Below, piece after piece: positions 18,065 through 26,697 of a stretch of DNA of 64,000 nt. Under the pieces are notes generated by a model. The model was not told the origin of the DNA and did not search any database. It was given only the letters and a program-made list of their open reading frames with translations. The translations under genes were made by a program, and so were the position numbers. The DNA is from Plantactinospora endophytica (GTDB lineage: Bacteria > Actinomycetota > Actinomycetes > Mycobacteriales > Micromonosporaceae): NCBI RefSeq assembly GCF_016862915.1, contig NZ_BONW01000001.1:582430-646429 (forward strand), in the 5' to 3' direction. Each line of letters opens with the position of its first letter. Within the stretch, counting starts at the first letter, position 1.

Positions 18065-18637
18065 GTGAGGACCGACATCGAACTGCTCGTGGCCTCGGAC
18101 CACGACGCACACGCCTTCAGAGAGCTGTACGACCGTTACGCGCAGGCGATCCACGGTTTCTGCCGGAGGCGTACCGGCGACCACGAGGCGGCACTGGACC
18201 TGACGGCGGAAACCTTCGCCCAGGCGTGGCAGTCGCGGCACCGGTTCGTCGACCAGCGCGCCGGATCGGTCGGACCGTGGCTGTTCGGCATCGCCCGCAA
18301 CCTGCTGCTCCGGGCGGTACGGGATCGGCGGATCCTCGCCGAGGCGAGCGCTCGGCTGCACGTACGCCAGGATCGGGCCGTCGTGACCCCGGACGAGGAG
18401 TGGCTCGACGGCCTGGACGCGGACCTGGAGGCGGCGCTCGCCGCGCTGCCGGCGGCCCAACGCAGCGCGGTCGAGCTGCGCGTGCTGCACGACCAGAGCT
18501 ACCAGCAGATCGGTGACGCACTCGACTGCTCACCCGGCGCGGCCCGGATCCGGGTCTCCCGTGGCCTCACCGCCCTGCGCAGCAGGCTCCGACCGACCAG
18601 ACCGACCCGGGCGACCCGGACCAGGAGGGCATCCTGA
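18065..18637 (+). CDS. ECF-type RNA polymerase sigma factor
   Basis: 190 residues. Region 2 is FRELYDRYAQAIHGFCRRR, then AALDLTAETFAQAWQSRHRF and WLFGIARNLLLRAVRD. Region 4 is LPAAQRSAVELRVLHDQSY, then QQIGDALDCSPGAARIRVSRG. It should direct RNA polymerase to a small regulon. Start GTG 18065 is taken from the length of region 2; the ribosome site is weak. The stop overlaps the next start by one base (TGATG), coupling it to a membrane protein that may serve as its anti-sigma factor. The target promoter is probably its own GGAAC-type site upstream. Confidence 0.9.
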   Translation: MRTDIELLVASDHDAHAFRELYDRYAQAIHGFCRRRTGDHEAALDLTAETFAQAWQSRHRFVDQRAGSVGPWLFGIARNLLLRAVRDRRILAEASARLHVRQDRAVVTPDEEWLDGLDADLEAALAALPAAQRSAVELRVLHDQSYQQIGDALDCSPGAARIRVSRGLTALRSRLRPTRPTRATRTRRAS

Positions 18638-19194
18638 TGACGAACGACCTGCACCCGGACCTGGTCCGGCTCGGCAACGAACTCGAACACGCGGTCGGCC
18701 GGGAGATCGCCGCCGGCCGCCGGTCCGGAAGCCGCCGACTGTTCGGCTCCCGGGCCGCGTTCCTCGGCACGATCACCGCCGGGGTGCTGGCGGTCGGCGG
18801 TGGCGCGGCCTTCGCGGCGGTGGCGCTGCTCAGCCCCGACACCGTAAGCCGAGGCATGCCCGGCGCGGCGGCGATCTTCCAGGGCACCGATCCGACGTGT
18901 ACGACCGAGGACAACGTCGTCTTCACCTGCACCCTCGACCGCGCCCCGCACGATCCGCTACCCGACCTCTCCAAGATTCCGGAGGCGAAGCGCCCGCGTG
19001 TGCCGATCGTCCGCGACTTCACGGACCGGAAGGAGGCGTTCACCGACGAGCGGGGCAACGTCGCCGGTGGCTGTGTCGGCGAGGACGCGGCCGGCCTGCG
19101 CTGGACCTGCTACGCCGGTCAGCGTGCGGTAGACGAGGGAATCCTCGGCGAGGGCCTGCTCGGCGAACACCTACCCACGCCGGCCCGAGGCTGA
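18637..19194 (+). CDS. sigma-factor-coupled single-pass membrane protein
   Basis: 185 residues. A short cytoplasmic N-terminus (about 45 residues) with an Arg-rich patch is followed by one membrane helix (FLGTITAGVLAVGGGAAFAA) and a secreted-side domain containing four Cys (TCTTEDNVVFTC and GGCVGEDAAGLRWTCYAG). The arrangement with the ECF gene (TGATG overlap) suggests an anti-sigma or sensory role. However, no zinc-binding anti-sigma HxxxCxxC motif is present, so it would be an atypical one. It could instead be a target of the sigma factor. A strong terminator follows. Confidence 0.8.
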   Translation: MTNDLHPDLVRLGNELEHAVGREIAAGRRSGSRRLFGSRAAFLGTITAGVLAVGGGAAFAAVALLSPDTVSRGMPGAAAIFQGTDPTCTTEDNVVFTCTLDRAPHDPLPDLSKIPEAKRPRVPIVRDFTDRKEAFTDERGNVAGGCVGEDAAGLRWTCYAGQRAVDEGILGEGLLGEHLPTPARG

Positions 19195-19210
19195 TCCCCG
19201 GTCGTAGGCA

Positions 19211-19250
19211 CGTGGCGGGCGGTGCGGCAACTCTCGCACCGCCCGCCACG
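19211..19250. terminator. 16-bp perfect hairpin between convergent operons
   Basis: Arms 19211-19226 and 19235-19250 pair perfectly over 16 bp with an 8-nt loop. The hairpin sits between genes ending at 19194 (plus) and 19263 (minus), so it should act in both directions. Confidence 0.75.
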
Positions 19251-19262
19251 CGTAAGCGTCTC

Positions 19263-19460
19263 CTACAGTTCAGAGCCTCGCCGGACACCTCGGACGAACT
19301 GCCGCCAGGGGCCAGGAGCAAAGGCCAGGACCGGCCCGTACGGGTCCTTGCTGTCCCGTACGGCCACCAGGTCGGGCAGGTTGTCCGCGACCTCGACGCA
19401 ATCGCCTTCCGCTCCGCTGTAGCTGCTCTTGTGCCAAACCGCACCGGTCAGATCGGTCAT
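19263..19460 (-). CDS. DUF397 family small protein
   Basis: 65 residues with the family signature WHKSSYSGAEGDCVEVAD, then VRDSKDPYGPVLAF and PGPWRQFV. DUF397 proteins are abundant in streptomycetes and relatives. They are nearly always encoded next to XRE/Scr1-type regulators, as here, and have been treated as toxin-like or signalling partners of those regulators; the biochemical activity is unsettled. It overlaps the stop of the regulator gene by ATGA, so the two are coupled. Full length for the family. Confidence 0.92.
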   Translation of the reverse strand: MTDLTGAVWHKSSYSGAEGDCVEVADNLPDLVAVRDSKDPYGPVLAFAPGPWRQFVRGVRRGSEL

Positions 19461-20329
19461 CGCCTCTCCCCTGCAAACGAGTCGATCACGTCGATCGATT
19501 CTGCCTCGGACAGGGCGAGCCGCGCGAGGTCCCTCCAGATGGCGTCGTATACGCCGATGTCCTCCGGTCGATCGAGATAGAGCGCTCCGGTTGGTCCCTC
19601 CTGGTAGATCATCGGTGGGTCACCTCGATCCCGCTTCGGCTGCGGAAAGGTGAGCAGAGTGAAGGCGCCCCCGATCGACGCGCGATGCGGCCCCACGGCC
19701 AGTGGCAGTATCCGGATCCGGACGTTGGCCCGCTCGTTCAGCGTGGTCAGATGACGGAGTTGCTCGACCATCGCGGCATGATCGGCCAGTGGCCGCCGCA
19801 GCACCGCTTCGCTGAGCACGACATCGAGCTGCGGCGCGGCAGGCCGCTTCCGACCGAGTAATCGCTGCCGCTTCAGCCGCAACTCGACCCGGCGTTCACG
19901 ATCGTCGTCGGTCCAGTCCGGCCGACCGATTCGCATCATCTCTTCCATGTACCGTCGCGTCTGCAACAGCCCCGGCACCAGTTCGCCGTTGTAGTGCCGA
20001 ATCCGGTCGGTGGCCTCCTCCATGCTGACGTACAGCTCGAACCAGTCGGGTACGGCGTCGCCGTACGCCTGCCACCAGCCGTCGGCGGTCTGTCGGGCGA
20101 GTTTGACCAACGTCTCCGTCACCTCGGGTGGCGCCTGGTAGACGTCGCAGAGCGCCTGCACGTCCGGAGTGCGGACCTGCTGGAGTCCGCTCTCGATCCG
20201 CCAGATCTTCACGGTCGAGCACTCGATCGCCTCGCCGGCCGTCCTGATCGTCATGCCGCCCTCGTCCCGCAGCCGACGCAGATATCGGCCGAGTTGCCGG
20301 CGAGGCACGGTCGTCCGGTCCTGGTCCAT
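19457..20329 (-). CDS. XRE-family regulator with DUF5753/Scr1 domain
   Basis: 290 residues. An N-terminal helix-turn-helix (LGRYLRRLRDEGGMTIRTAG, then STVKIWRIESG) is followed by the DUF5753 effector domain (QTADGWWQAYGDAVPDWF, NGELVPGLLQTRRYMEEMM, then LDVVLSEAVLRRPL). Such proteins are antitoxin-like regulators paired with DUF397 proteins. ATG at 20329 follows AAAGG with 9-nt spacing, supporting this start over the longer frame. Local GC is somewhat lower than in the flanking backbone genes. Confidence 0.92.
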   Translation of the reverse strand: MDQDRTTVPRRQLGRYLRRLRDEGGMTIRTAGEAIECSTVKIWRIESGLQQVRTPDVQALCDVYQAPPEVTETLVKLARQTADGWWQAYGDAVPDWFELYVSMEEATDRIRHYNGELVPGLLQTRRYMEEMMRIGRPDWTDDDRERRVELRLKRQRLLGRKRPAAPQLDVVLSEAVLRRPLADHAAMVEQLRHLTTLNERANVRIRILPLAVGPHRASIGGAFTLLTFPQPKRDRGDPPMIYQEGPTGALYLDRPEDIGVYDAIWRDLARLALSEAESIDVIDSFAGERR

Positions 20330-20547
20330 GGCGACGTACCTTTCTCTTCTCGTGAAATGCAGTGGGATTGCAGAATGGAATGCCGCCGTAGTGGCGGTGG
20401 AGAGACTTGGCGGCCGGGTGCGGAAGATCAATGGCATCGGCATGCCGCCAGCGCCGACAGCCGAGGTGTGATTCGGCTCCGGTCATCGACAGAGATATTA
20501 GCGGCGACCATTCGCGACAGACAGCCGCGAATCACCGACTTCCGTGG

Positions 20548-21858
20548 TTATCGACGGCTTCGTCGCTCGGGAACCGCGCGTCGGATGGCGGACCGGATCT
20601 GCGCCACGGCGTCGGAGGGGGCCAGCTCGTGCCGAAGGTCCAACAGGTAACCGGCCGGGTGGCCGGCGACGACCTGCCGCCGCTGGTCGAGCGCACTGCT
20701 CACCGCCCCGACCAGGCAGCCCGCGACGACACCCGTGCTGGTGACGACCGGCGGCAGGTGCAGGGCGTTGGCCAGTACCCCGAGCGCGGCCGGTGGTGCG
20801 AGGGTCTGGAGCGTCAGTACGGCCCGGACCGGTTGCAGGCCGAGCGTGCCGAGGGTCCGCTCCATCTCCTCCAGCGGATGGGCGATCCTGCTCTGCACGT
20901 GGTTGCGCAGTTTCGCCGCCCGTACGTCCGGATCCCGCACCTCGCTGATCGCCACGAAGTCGGGCGTGAGCGAGTCGAGGAACTCGCGATAACTCAGGAG
21001 TTGCGGCAACAGCCGTCGTCTCGCCTCGATGATCCGCTCGACCGGTACGTCGGCCAGGTCGCGGGGCAGCACCGTTTGCAGGGCCAGTACCGCGAACACC
21101 TGGCCGTAGTCCGTCCCGGCCTCCGGCTCGGGATCGGCGTCGTCGGAGAGCAGGATGCGCGCCATCGCCTCGATCGTCCAGCCGGAGGTGGCGGAGGAGA
21201 ACAACGGCTGGTCCGTGATCGGCGTCATCGCGTTCTCCTGGGCGACGACGTCCGCGAGGATCGTCAGGTAGAGCCTGGCCAGCCGCTGGTGCATCGCCAG
21301 GTCGCCGACGACGAGCACCTTCCCGTCGGACGCGCGGCGCCACTGGTATCGCCGGGACACCAGCAGGCCGTCCGCGGCCAGTTGCTGCGCCAGTCCGTAC
21401 GACATCTTGCCCGGATGGACCTCCTGTAGGCGGGGGTCGAGCGGCAGGAGTTCGTCGTACACGTCCCAGGTGCGCAGGGACTCGACCCCGAGCGCCTCGG
21501 TGCCGTACCGGGGGATCATCTCGTCCTTGTACCGGTCGAGGAAGTCGTAGAACAACGCGTCGACCTGGTCCCCGGTGTCCACCGACCGGCGTCGGTCGCC
21601 GAAGAACCGGTCCACCCTCGTGAGGACCTCGTCGTCCACCCAGGACTGCCGTCTCCGGGGCAGCCGCCCCCAGCCGGGGCGCACGTCGATGATGAAGTCG
21701 AGTTCGTCCCTGAGCCGCTTGACGGTGTCGGAGTCGCGCAGGTTGTAGTAACCGCGCGGGCGGATCCGGCCGAGTTGGGGCCAGTGCAGGGCGGCGGCCT
21801 TGACCCATGCGTCCCCGGGCAGGTTGACGTACGGGAAGTAGAGGGCGACGTCGCTCAC
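20548..21858 (-). CDS. DUF6236-like protein
   Basis: About 436 residues. The N-terminal segment ALYFPYVNLPGDAWVKAAAL followed by a tryptophan-proline motif and LRDSDTVKRLRDELDF matches the pattern known for DUF6236 proteins of actinomycetes. The remainder is alpha-helical and soluble-looking, with no catalytic motif recognised. The start is uncertain: GTG at 21858 or 21867 both precede the conserved block and neither has a clear ribosome site. The next minus-strand gene upstream ends 62 bp away, so they may be cotranscribed. Function unknown; such proteins often sit in accessory regions. Confidence 0.75.
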   Translation of the reverse strand: MSDVALYFPYVNLPGDAWVKAAALHWPQLGRIRPRGYYNLRDSDTVKRLRDELDFIIDVRPGWGRLPRRRQSWVDDEVLTRVDRFFGDRRRSVDTGDQVDALFYDFLDRYKDEMIPRYGTEALGVESLRTWDVYDELLPLDPRLQEVHPGKMSYGLAQQLAADGLLVSRRYQWRRASDGKVLVVGDLAMHQRLARLYLTILADVVAQENAMTPITDQPLFSSATSGWTIEAMARILLSDDADPEPEAGTDYGQVFAVLALQTVLPRDLADVPVERIIEARRRLLPQLLSYREFLDSLTPDFVAISEVRDPDVRAAKLRNHVQSRIAHPLEEMERTLGTLGLQPVRAVLTLQTLAPPAALGVLANALHLPPVVTSTGVVAGCLVGAVSSALDQRRQVVAGHPAGYLLDLRHELAPSDAVAQIRSAIRRAVPERRSRR

Positions 21859-21920
21859 CGGGACCACAATGCCCGGTCGGCGCCGCGCCCGGAAGGGGCC
21901 GGCGCGACCCCGCCCAGCCC

Positions 21921-23207
21921 TCAGATCTCGTACGGCACGTCGAGGAGCTGGTCGTCGGTCACCTCGACCCCGGGTGCCCAGGACTCGTAGACCCCGCGTT
22001 CGTAGCACTGCGCACCGAGCGCCGCCACGTTGTCCGGGTCCGGCTGGCAGAGCCGTACCCGCAGCCAGCCGCCCTCCTCGCGGAGCACCAGGCAGCGGGT
22101 GTCGCGCCAGTGGACGTACCGGGCCCGGCGGACGAGGGTCTCCACCGGATAGCGGGCCGCCCGGGTCATCGCGAGTACCCGGAACTCGCCGGGCGGGTCG
22201 GCGACCGCCTCGTGCTCCTGCCCCCGGTAGCCGCCGATCAGCAGGGTGGACCGGATCGCGTCGCTGGTCGAGACGTACTCCTGGTCGGGGGAGACGCCGG
22301 GCACCGCGGCCAGCAGGTGCCGCCAGCGCGGCCCGGCCATCCGCAGCCAGCCGCGCTGTTCCGGCTGGTACGTGTAGAGCACCACCTCGTCCCCGTCCGA
22401 GGTGTGCGCCAGCAGGGCCGCGTTCGCCGGCAGCGGCAGGTCGGCGAAATCCCGGGTGACGAACTCCGGGATCAGGTGCCGACCGCTCGGGGTGAACCCG
22501 GTGCCGAGCACCGGCGGCCCGACCCGGTCGTGCGGCGACATCGTCATCAGTCCCCGGTGCCCGGCAGCCAGCGGCGCGACGAAGTCGAGCGGGTCGGTGG
22601 CCCGCCAGCGCAGCAGGTACGCCACCTCGGGCACCGCCCGACCCGCCTCGGAGTCGGTACGCAGCAGCATCTGGTCGGCCGGCGTCCGCAGGTGTGCCAC
22701 GTCGTACTCGCGGTAGCAGAAGCCGTACGGCAGCCAGCCGCGCAGCAGGAAACCGGCGAACTGCTGGGCGGAGAGCGCCTTGACCATCTGGCTGCCCCGC
22801 CGCACGGTGGCGGATTCGCGTACCGAGACCAGTACCGGGTCCTCGGCGGCAGCCGGGCTCTGGCTGAGGCCGTGGATGTCCGACCAGCCCCAGATCCGGT
22901 GCAGTGGTGCCGTCAGCGGGGTGTCCGCCACGCCGAGCCCGTTGGCCCGCTCACCGCCACCGGTACCGCCGCCGCCCGACCGGGCACCGGGCAGGACCCC
23001 GACCTCGCTGGCGTGGGCGTACCGGTGGAACGGGTAGCGGGCGTCGGGGCGGCGGTCCCGCTCGAACCCGCCCGTCGACTCGGTGCTGAACAGCTCGTAC
23101 GCGGCACCCCGGGCGAGTTCCTCGGCCGGGTGCACGGCGCCGCCGTAGCGGACGCGTAGTCCGGCCGGCGTCTCGGGCACCGCACTGGCCGGCGGGGACA
23201 CGCTCAC
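21921..23207 (-). CDS. unknown protein, about 428 residues
   Basis: Not recognised. GTG at 23207 is proposed because the frame above it is low-complexity and repeat-rich; no ribosome site is obvious and the true start may differ. The protein begins with segments reading RVRYGGAVHPAEELARGAAY and later GWSDIHGLSQSP, GWLPYGFCYREYDVAHL and PVLGTGFTPSGRHLIPEF. The C-terminal quarter contains VHWRDTRCLVLREEGGWL, which reads as a beta-rich ligand or SH3-like domain. No signal peptide. It may form a unit with the DUF6236 gene 62 bp downstream. Confidence 0.65.
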   Translation of the reverse strand: MSVSPPASAVPETPAGLRVRYGGAVHPAEELARGAAYELFSTESTGGFERDRRPDARYPFHRYAHASEVGVLPGARSGGGGTGGGERANGLGVADTPLTAPLHRIWGWSDIHGLSQSPAAAEDPVLVSVRESATVRRGSQMVKALSAQQFAGFLLRGWLPYGFCYREYDVAHLRTPADQMLLRTDSEAGRAVPEVAYLLRWRATDPLDFVAPLAAGHRGLMTMSPHDRVGPPVLGTGFTPSGRHLIPEFVTRDFADLPLPANAALLAHTSDGDEVVLYTYQPEQRGWLRMAGPRWRHLLAAVPGVSPDQEYVSTSDAIRSTLLIGGYRGQEHEAVADPPGEFRVLAMTRAARYPVETLVRRARYVHWRDTRCLVLREEGGWLRVRLCQPDPDNVAALGAQCYERGVYESWAPGVEVTDDQLLDVPYEI

Positions 23208-23417
23208 CGCGCCGACGCTAAGACCGGTCGGCACCGACCCGGTGAACACGGGGTTACAGACCGGGGTCGTCGGAGCCGCTCCGAGCGCGAACTGACGGTT
23301 CGGCTGGCCGCCCGCCGCCGGTTCGGCCGCCCGCCCCCGCCGGTTCGGCGGACGCCCGCCAATTCGGTGCCAGCACCCGCTGATCCGGCGGACACCCGCC
23401 AGCAACCACCCGACCTG

Positions 23418-23596
23418 GTGAGCCCGAGCCGGGCGCACCAGGCCGGTGTGCTGCTGACGGCGATGAGCCCGGCCTGGTGAGCCCGAGCCCGGCGCCCCGG
23501 GCCGGTGTGCTGCCGGCGGCGATGGGCCCGACGTCGTGAGCCCGAGCCCGGAGCACCGGGTCGGTATGTGATGCTGGCGGCGATGAGTCAGCAGCC
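23418..23596. repeat. three 59-61-bp tandem repeats containing the tatD start
   Basis: Copies begin at 23418, 23477 and 23536, each starting GTGAGCCCGAGCC and ending in GGCGATG. The ATG of copy 3 (23583) is the start of the TatD-family gene. Copies 1 and 2 carry ATGs at 23463 and 23522 that open five-codon frames (MSPAW, MGPTS) ending within the next copy. The rest of the 375-bp gap 23208-23582 holds looser repeats of the type CGGCGGACRCCCGCCA. Confidence 0.8.
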
Positions 23597-24509
23597 GACC
23601 GAGAGCCGCCGGGCGCGGGCCGCCCGCCGGGCCGGAGAGTTTCCACCGGTACCGGAGCCACTGCCGCTACCGGTGATCGACAGTCACACCCACCTGGACA
23701 TCACCCTGGCGGAGGCCGGCCCCCCGCCCGGGAACGGCGGGTCCGGCGGGTCCGGCGCGCCGTCCAACGGCCGGCCGGCCGATCCGGTCGCGGCGGCGGT
23801 CGAGGTGGCCGCCGGGGTCGGAGTGGACCGGCTGGTGCAGGTCGGCGTCGACGTGGCCTCGTCCCGGTGGGGCGCCGAGCTGGCCGCGCGGCAGCCGGCG
23901 GTACTCGCCACTGTGGCGCTGCACCCGAACGAGGCGCCCCGGCTCGCCGACCTCGACGAGGCGCTGCGGGAGATCGAGTCCCTGGCCGCCGAGGACCGGG
24001 TACGCGGGATCGGCGAGACCGGGATGGACTTCTTCCGTACCGGGGACGAGGGTCGGGCGGCCCAGGAGGCGAGTTTCCGGGCACACATCGCCATCGCCAA
24101 GCGGTACGCCAAACCGCTGGTGATCCACGACCGGGACGCACACGCCGACGTGCTGCGGATCCTCGACTCCGAGGGCGCCCCGGAGACGGTGGTGCTGCAC
24201 TGCTTCTCCGGCGACGCCGAGTTCGCCGCCGAGTGCGTCCGGCGCGGGTACGTGCTGAGTTTCGCCGGGACGGTCACCTTCGGCAACGCCGCCGGGCTGC
24301 GCGAGGCGGCCCGGATCACCCCGCTGGACCAGATCCTGGTGGAGACCGACGCGCCCTACCTGACCCCGATGCCGCACCGGGGACGGCCGAACGCGTCGTA
24401 CCTGATTCCGCTGACCGTCCGGTCGCTGGCCGAGACGACCGGCGCCGACCTCGGCGAACTCTGCGCCGCCATCTCCGCCACCGGCAACCGGGTCTTCGGC
24501 CCCTGGTGA
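23583..24509 (+). CDS. tatD: TatD-family metal-dependent hydrolase (DNase)
   Basis: 308 residues. Metal ligands typical of TatD are visible: IDSHTHLDI (HxH), IGETGMDFF (Glu), VIHDRDAH (His), LHCFSGDA (His) and VETDAPYLTP (Asp). Members act as 3'-5' exo-/endodeoxyribonucleases or related phosphoesterases. The protein is longer than the usual 260 residues because of a basic N-terminal tail and a Gly/Ser/Pro-rich insertion after the HxH motif. The ATG at 23583 is chosen for its position before the basic tail; an in-frame ATG at 23571 is an alternative. It lies within a tandem repeat that duplicates its own start region. In actinobacteria it often lies in the metG-rsmA neighbourhood, as here. Confidence 0.93.
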   Translation: MSQQPTESRRARAARRAGEFPPVPEPLPLPVIDSHTHLDITLAEAGPPPGNGGSGGSGAPSNGRPADPVAAAVEVAAGVGVDRLVQVGVDVASSRWGAELAARQPAVLATVALHPNEAPRLADLDEALREIESLAAEDRVRGIGETGMDFFRTGDEGRAAQEASFRAHIAIAKRYAKPLVIHDRDAHADVLRILDSEGAPETVVLHCFSGDAEFAAECVRRGYVLSFAGTVTFGNAAGLREAARITPLDQILVETDAPYLTPMPHRGRPNASYLIPLTVRSLAETTGADLGELCAAISATGNRVFGPW

Positions 24510-24564
24510 CCGCCGGCCGCCCGTGCCGCCCGTGCCGCTCGTGACGGGCACAAGATCGCGCTGG

Positions 24565-24690
24565 TTCCGGGAAAGAGTCGCCTCCGTCAGCGCCCGAGGC
24601 CCCTATTTCCTGGAAGTAGCGCCTGCGGTTCCGGGAGGTAGCGCACGGTTCCGGGAGGTAGCGCCCCGTTCCCGGGAAGTAGCGCCCCGG
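24565..24690. repeat. tandem TTCCGGGAGGTAGCGC-type repeats between convergent genes
   Basis: Four contiguous 20-22-bp units begin at 24607, 24629, 24649 and 24669, each of the form TTCC(C/T)GGAAGTAGCGCC. A fifth, diverged copy lies at 24565. They occupy most of the gap between the ends of tatD and the Lrp-type regulator. Confidence 0.8.
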
Positions 24691-24703
24691 GCAACCGCGC
24701 CGG

Positions 24704-25804
24704 TCAGGTCGCGGCGCGGCGGTTGCGGGTGGTGCGGGGGTTGGGGGTGGCCGGGGTGCCGCCACTTGGCTGGGTCGGGACCAGGTCGCCGGTCAGGCCC
24801 TCGGCGGCCATGCCCTCGGCGGCGAGTCGTCGGGCCGCCCAGGGCGTGATCACGAAGCCGCGTTTGACGGTGAGCAGTTGCACCCCGGCCGTCCACGCCT
24901 GGATGCCCTCGATCCCGCCGAGTGTCTTGGTGGTGAACTCGAAGACGTCGGCGTGGGTCGGCAGGATCACCTCGCACATCAGCGACTCCTGGCCGAGCGT
25001 GGCGGCGACGTAGCGGACGCCGCGCAGCGCGGCAAGCTCCCGGGCCACCCCGTCGAGCCGGGACGGTGCCACCGAGAGCCAGAACAGGATCTCCGCCTCG
25101 AAGCCGAGCGCCGCCGCCGGTACCAGCGTGATCACCTGTACGCAGCCCGCGTTGTACAGCGACTCGAACCGTCGCCGTACCGTGCTCTCGCTGACCCCGA
25201 GCCCGCCGGCCACCGCCTGGAAGCTGTTCCGGCCGTCCTCGCGCAGCGCCGAGATGATCCGCTCGTCCAACTCGTCGAGGTGTGCGGGGGGACAGTCGTG
25301 CACCGGCGGCGGGGCGACGAGTTGGCTCTCGGTGCCGAGCAGGTGCCGGGACCACTCGTGGGTCGACTTGTAGGTGTGCAGTTCCAGGTCGGCGACGCTG
25401 CCCTGCACCCCGGGGATCTTCTGCAACCCGTTCAGCAGCACGCTGTGCAGGCTGGTCCCCTTCGGCACCAGTACCTCGGCGACCAGGTCGTAGACCCCGG
25501 TGACCAGGGCGACGAACCGAATCTCCGGCATCGCGGCCAGCGCCTGTGCGGCGGCGAGCTGGCTGCCCGCCGCGCAGCGGATCCGGACGATCAGCAGGTC
25601 GGCCGGGCCGCCGCCGGGCTGCGGCGCGGCGGCGACCTTGACCAGCCCGTCGGCGAAGAGTTGCTGTGCCCGGCGGGCCACGGTGGTGACCGAGGTACCG
25701 GTGAGCTGGGCGATCTCCGTCCAGCTCGCCCGGCCGTTGACCTGGAGCGCGGCGACGATCCGTCGGTCGGTCGGATCGAGGTCGTAGGTCTCGCCCAGGA
25801 TCAT
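24704..25804 (-). CDS. tandem Lrp/AsnC-family transcriptional regulator
   Basis: 366 residues, twice the normal Lrp length. The first half has a helix-turn-helix (DPTDRRIVAALQVNGRASW, then IAQLTGTSVTTVARR) and an effector domain. A second complete HTH (DELDERIISALREDGRNSF, then GGLGVSESTVRRR) and effector domain follow from about residue 180. A Pro/Thr-rich tail ends the protein. Such double-Lrp proteins occur in actinomycetes. It is the last gene of a minus-strand operon of peptide hydrolases and transport, with ATGA overlap to the alpha/beta hydrolase, so it probably senses an amino acid or peptide product and controls the operon. Confidence 0.9.
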   Translation of the reverse strand: MILGETYDLDPTDRRIVAALQVNGRASWTEIAQLTGTSVTTVARRAQQLFADGLVKVAAAPQPGGGPADLLIVRIRCAAGSQLAAAQALAAMPEIRFVALVTGVYDLVAEVLVPKGTSLHSVLLNGLQKIPGVQGSVADLELHTYKSTHEWSRHLLGTESQLVAPPPVHDCPPAHLDELDERIISALREDGRNSFQAVAGGLGVSESTVRRRFESLYNAGCVQVITLVPAAALGFEAEILFWLSVAPSRLDGVARELAALRGVRYVAATLGQESLMCEVILPTHADVFEFTTKTLGGIEGIQAWTAGVQLLTVKRGFVITPWAARRLAAEGMAAEGLTGDLVPTQPSGGTPATPNPRTTRNRRAAT

Positions 25805-26697
25805 GCCCGGAGCGCCGGTACGCCGGCCAGGAACTCCCGGACGACCTGCTGGAACCGCTCCGCCTCCTCCAACTGCGGGGAGTGCCCGGAGTGCTCGAAG
25901 ATCACCAGTTTCGCGTCCGGGATCAGCCCGGCGATGGTTTCGCTGCACTCCACCGGCGTGATCCAGTCGTGTCGACCCACGGTGACCAGGGTCGGGCAGG
26001 AGATCGCCGGGAGCAACGACTTGATGTCGTAGTTGGGCTGGTTTACGGCGAATGCGAAGTTGTGCGTGGCGTACCGGTACGGGGTGCTTTCTACCCGTTG
26101 CCGTACCTTGTCCCAATCCAGGTCGTGGTCGTAGAGCGGCAGGATCTCCGCCCAGCAGTCCCGCAGGTCGTCGTCGTCCTTCACCGTGCCGGACATGATC
26201 CGGTCCAACTTCACCCGGTCGATCTCCACCCGGGCCGAGTCGAGCGCGTTGCGCAGCGCCAGCTCCTGGTTGGCGTTGTCGGCGGCGGTGTCCCGGAGCA
26301 CCAGCGCGGTCACCCGCTCCGGGTAGCGGATCGCGTACTCCATCGAGACGAAGCCGCCGTACGAGCCGCCGGCCATCACGATCCGCTCGGCACCGATCCA
26401 CTCCCGCAGCCCGTCCACGTCGGCGGCCCACTGCTCGTGGGTGAACGGCCCGTTCCCCTCGCTCGCCCCCGAGCCCCGGGCGTCGAAGACCACCACCCGG
26501 TACTCGTCGGCGAAGGCCGCGAAGGACGCCCTCGGCTCGGCCATCGAGCCCAGCCCCGGCGCGCCGTGGTGCACGATCATCACCGGCTTCTCCGGCGCGT
26601 CGCCCTGCCCGGGCGCGTCGTTGCCGAGTACCAGCACGTTCAGCCGGTTGCCGTTGATCTCCACCATCGTCGGTTCGCTGCTCACGGTCATGCTCAT
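25801..26697 (-). CDS. alpha/beta hydrolase, proline-iminopeptidase-like
   Basis: 298 residues. The oxyanion segment HHGAPGLG corresponds to the HGGPG motif of prolyl aminopeptidases. The nucleophile is in AGGSYGGF (Ser112), the acid in VGRHDWITP and the histidine in FEHSGHSPQLEE. The cap domain is helical. It is likely to remove an N-terminal residue from small peptides or to hydrolyse an amide or ester; exact specificity cannot be read. It sits in an operon between an M24 homologue and the Lrp-type regulator, with 4-bp overlaps on both sides. No signal peptide, so cytoplasmic. Confidence 0.88.
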   Translation of the reverse strand: MSMTVSSEPTMVEINGNRLNVLVLGNDAPGQGDAPEKPVMIVHHGAPGLGSMAEPRASFAAFADEYRVVVFDARGSGASEGNGPFTHEQWAADVDGLREWIGAERIVMAGGSYGGFVSMEYAIRYPERVTALVLRDTAADNANQELALRNALDSARVEIDRVKLDRIMSGTVKDDDDLRDCWAEILPLYDHDLDWDKVRQRVESTPYRYATHNFAFAVNQPNYDIKSLLPAISCPTLVTVGRHDWITPVECSETIAGLIPDAKLVIFEHSGHSPQLEEAERFQQVVREFLAGVPALRA

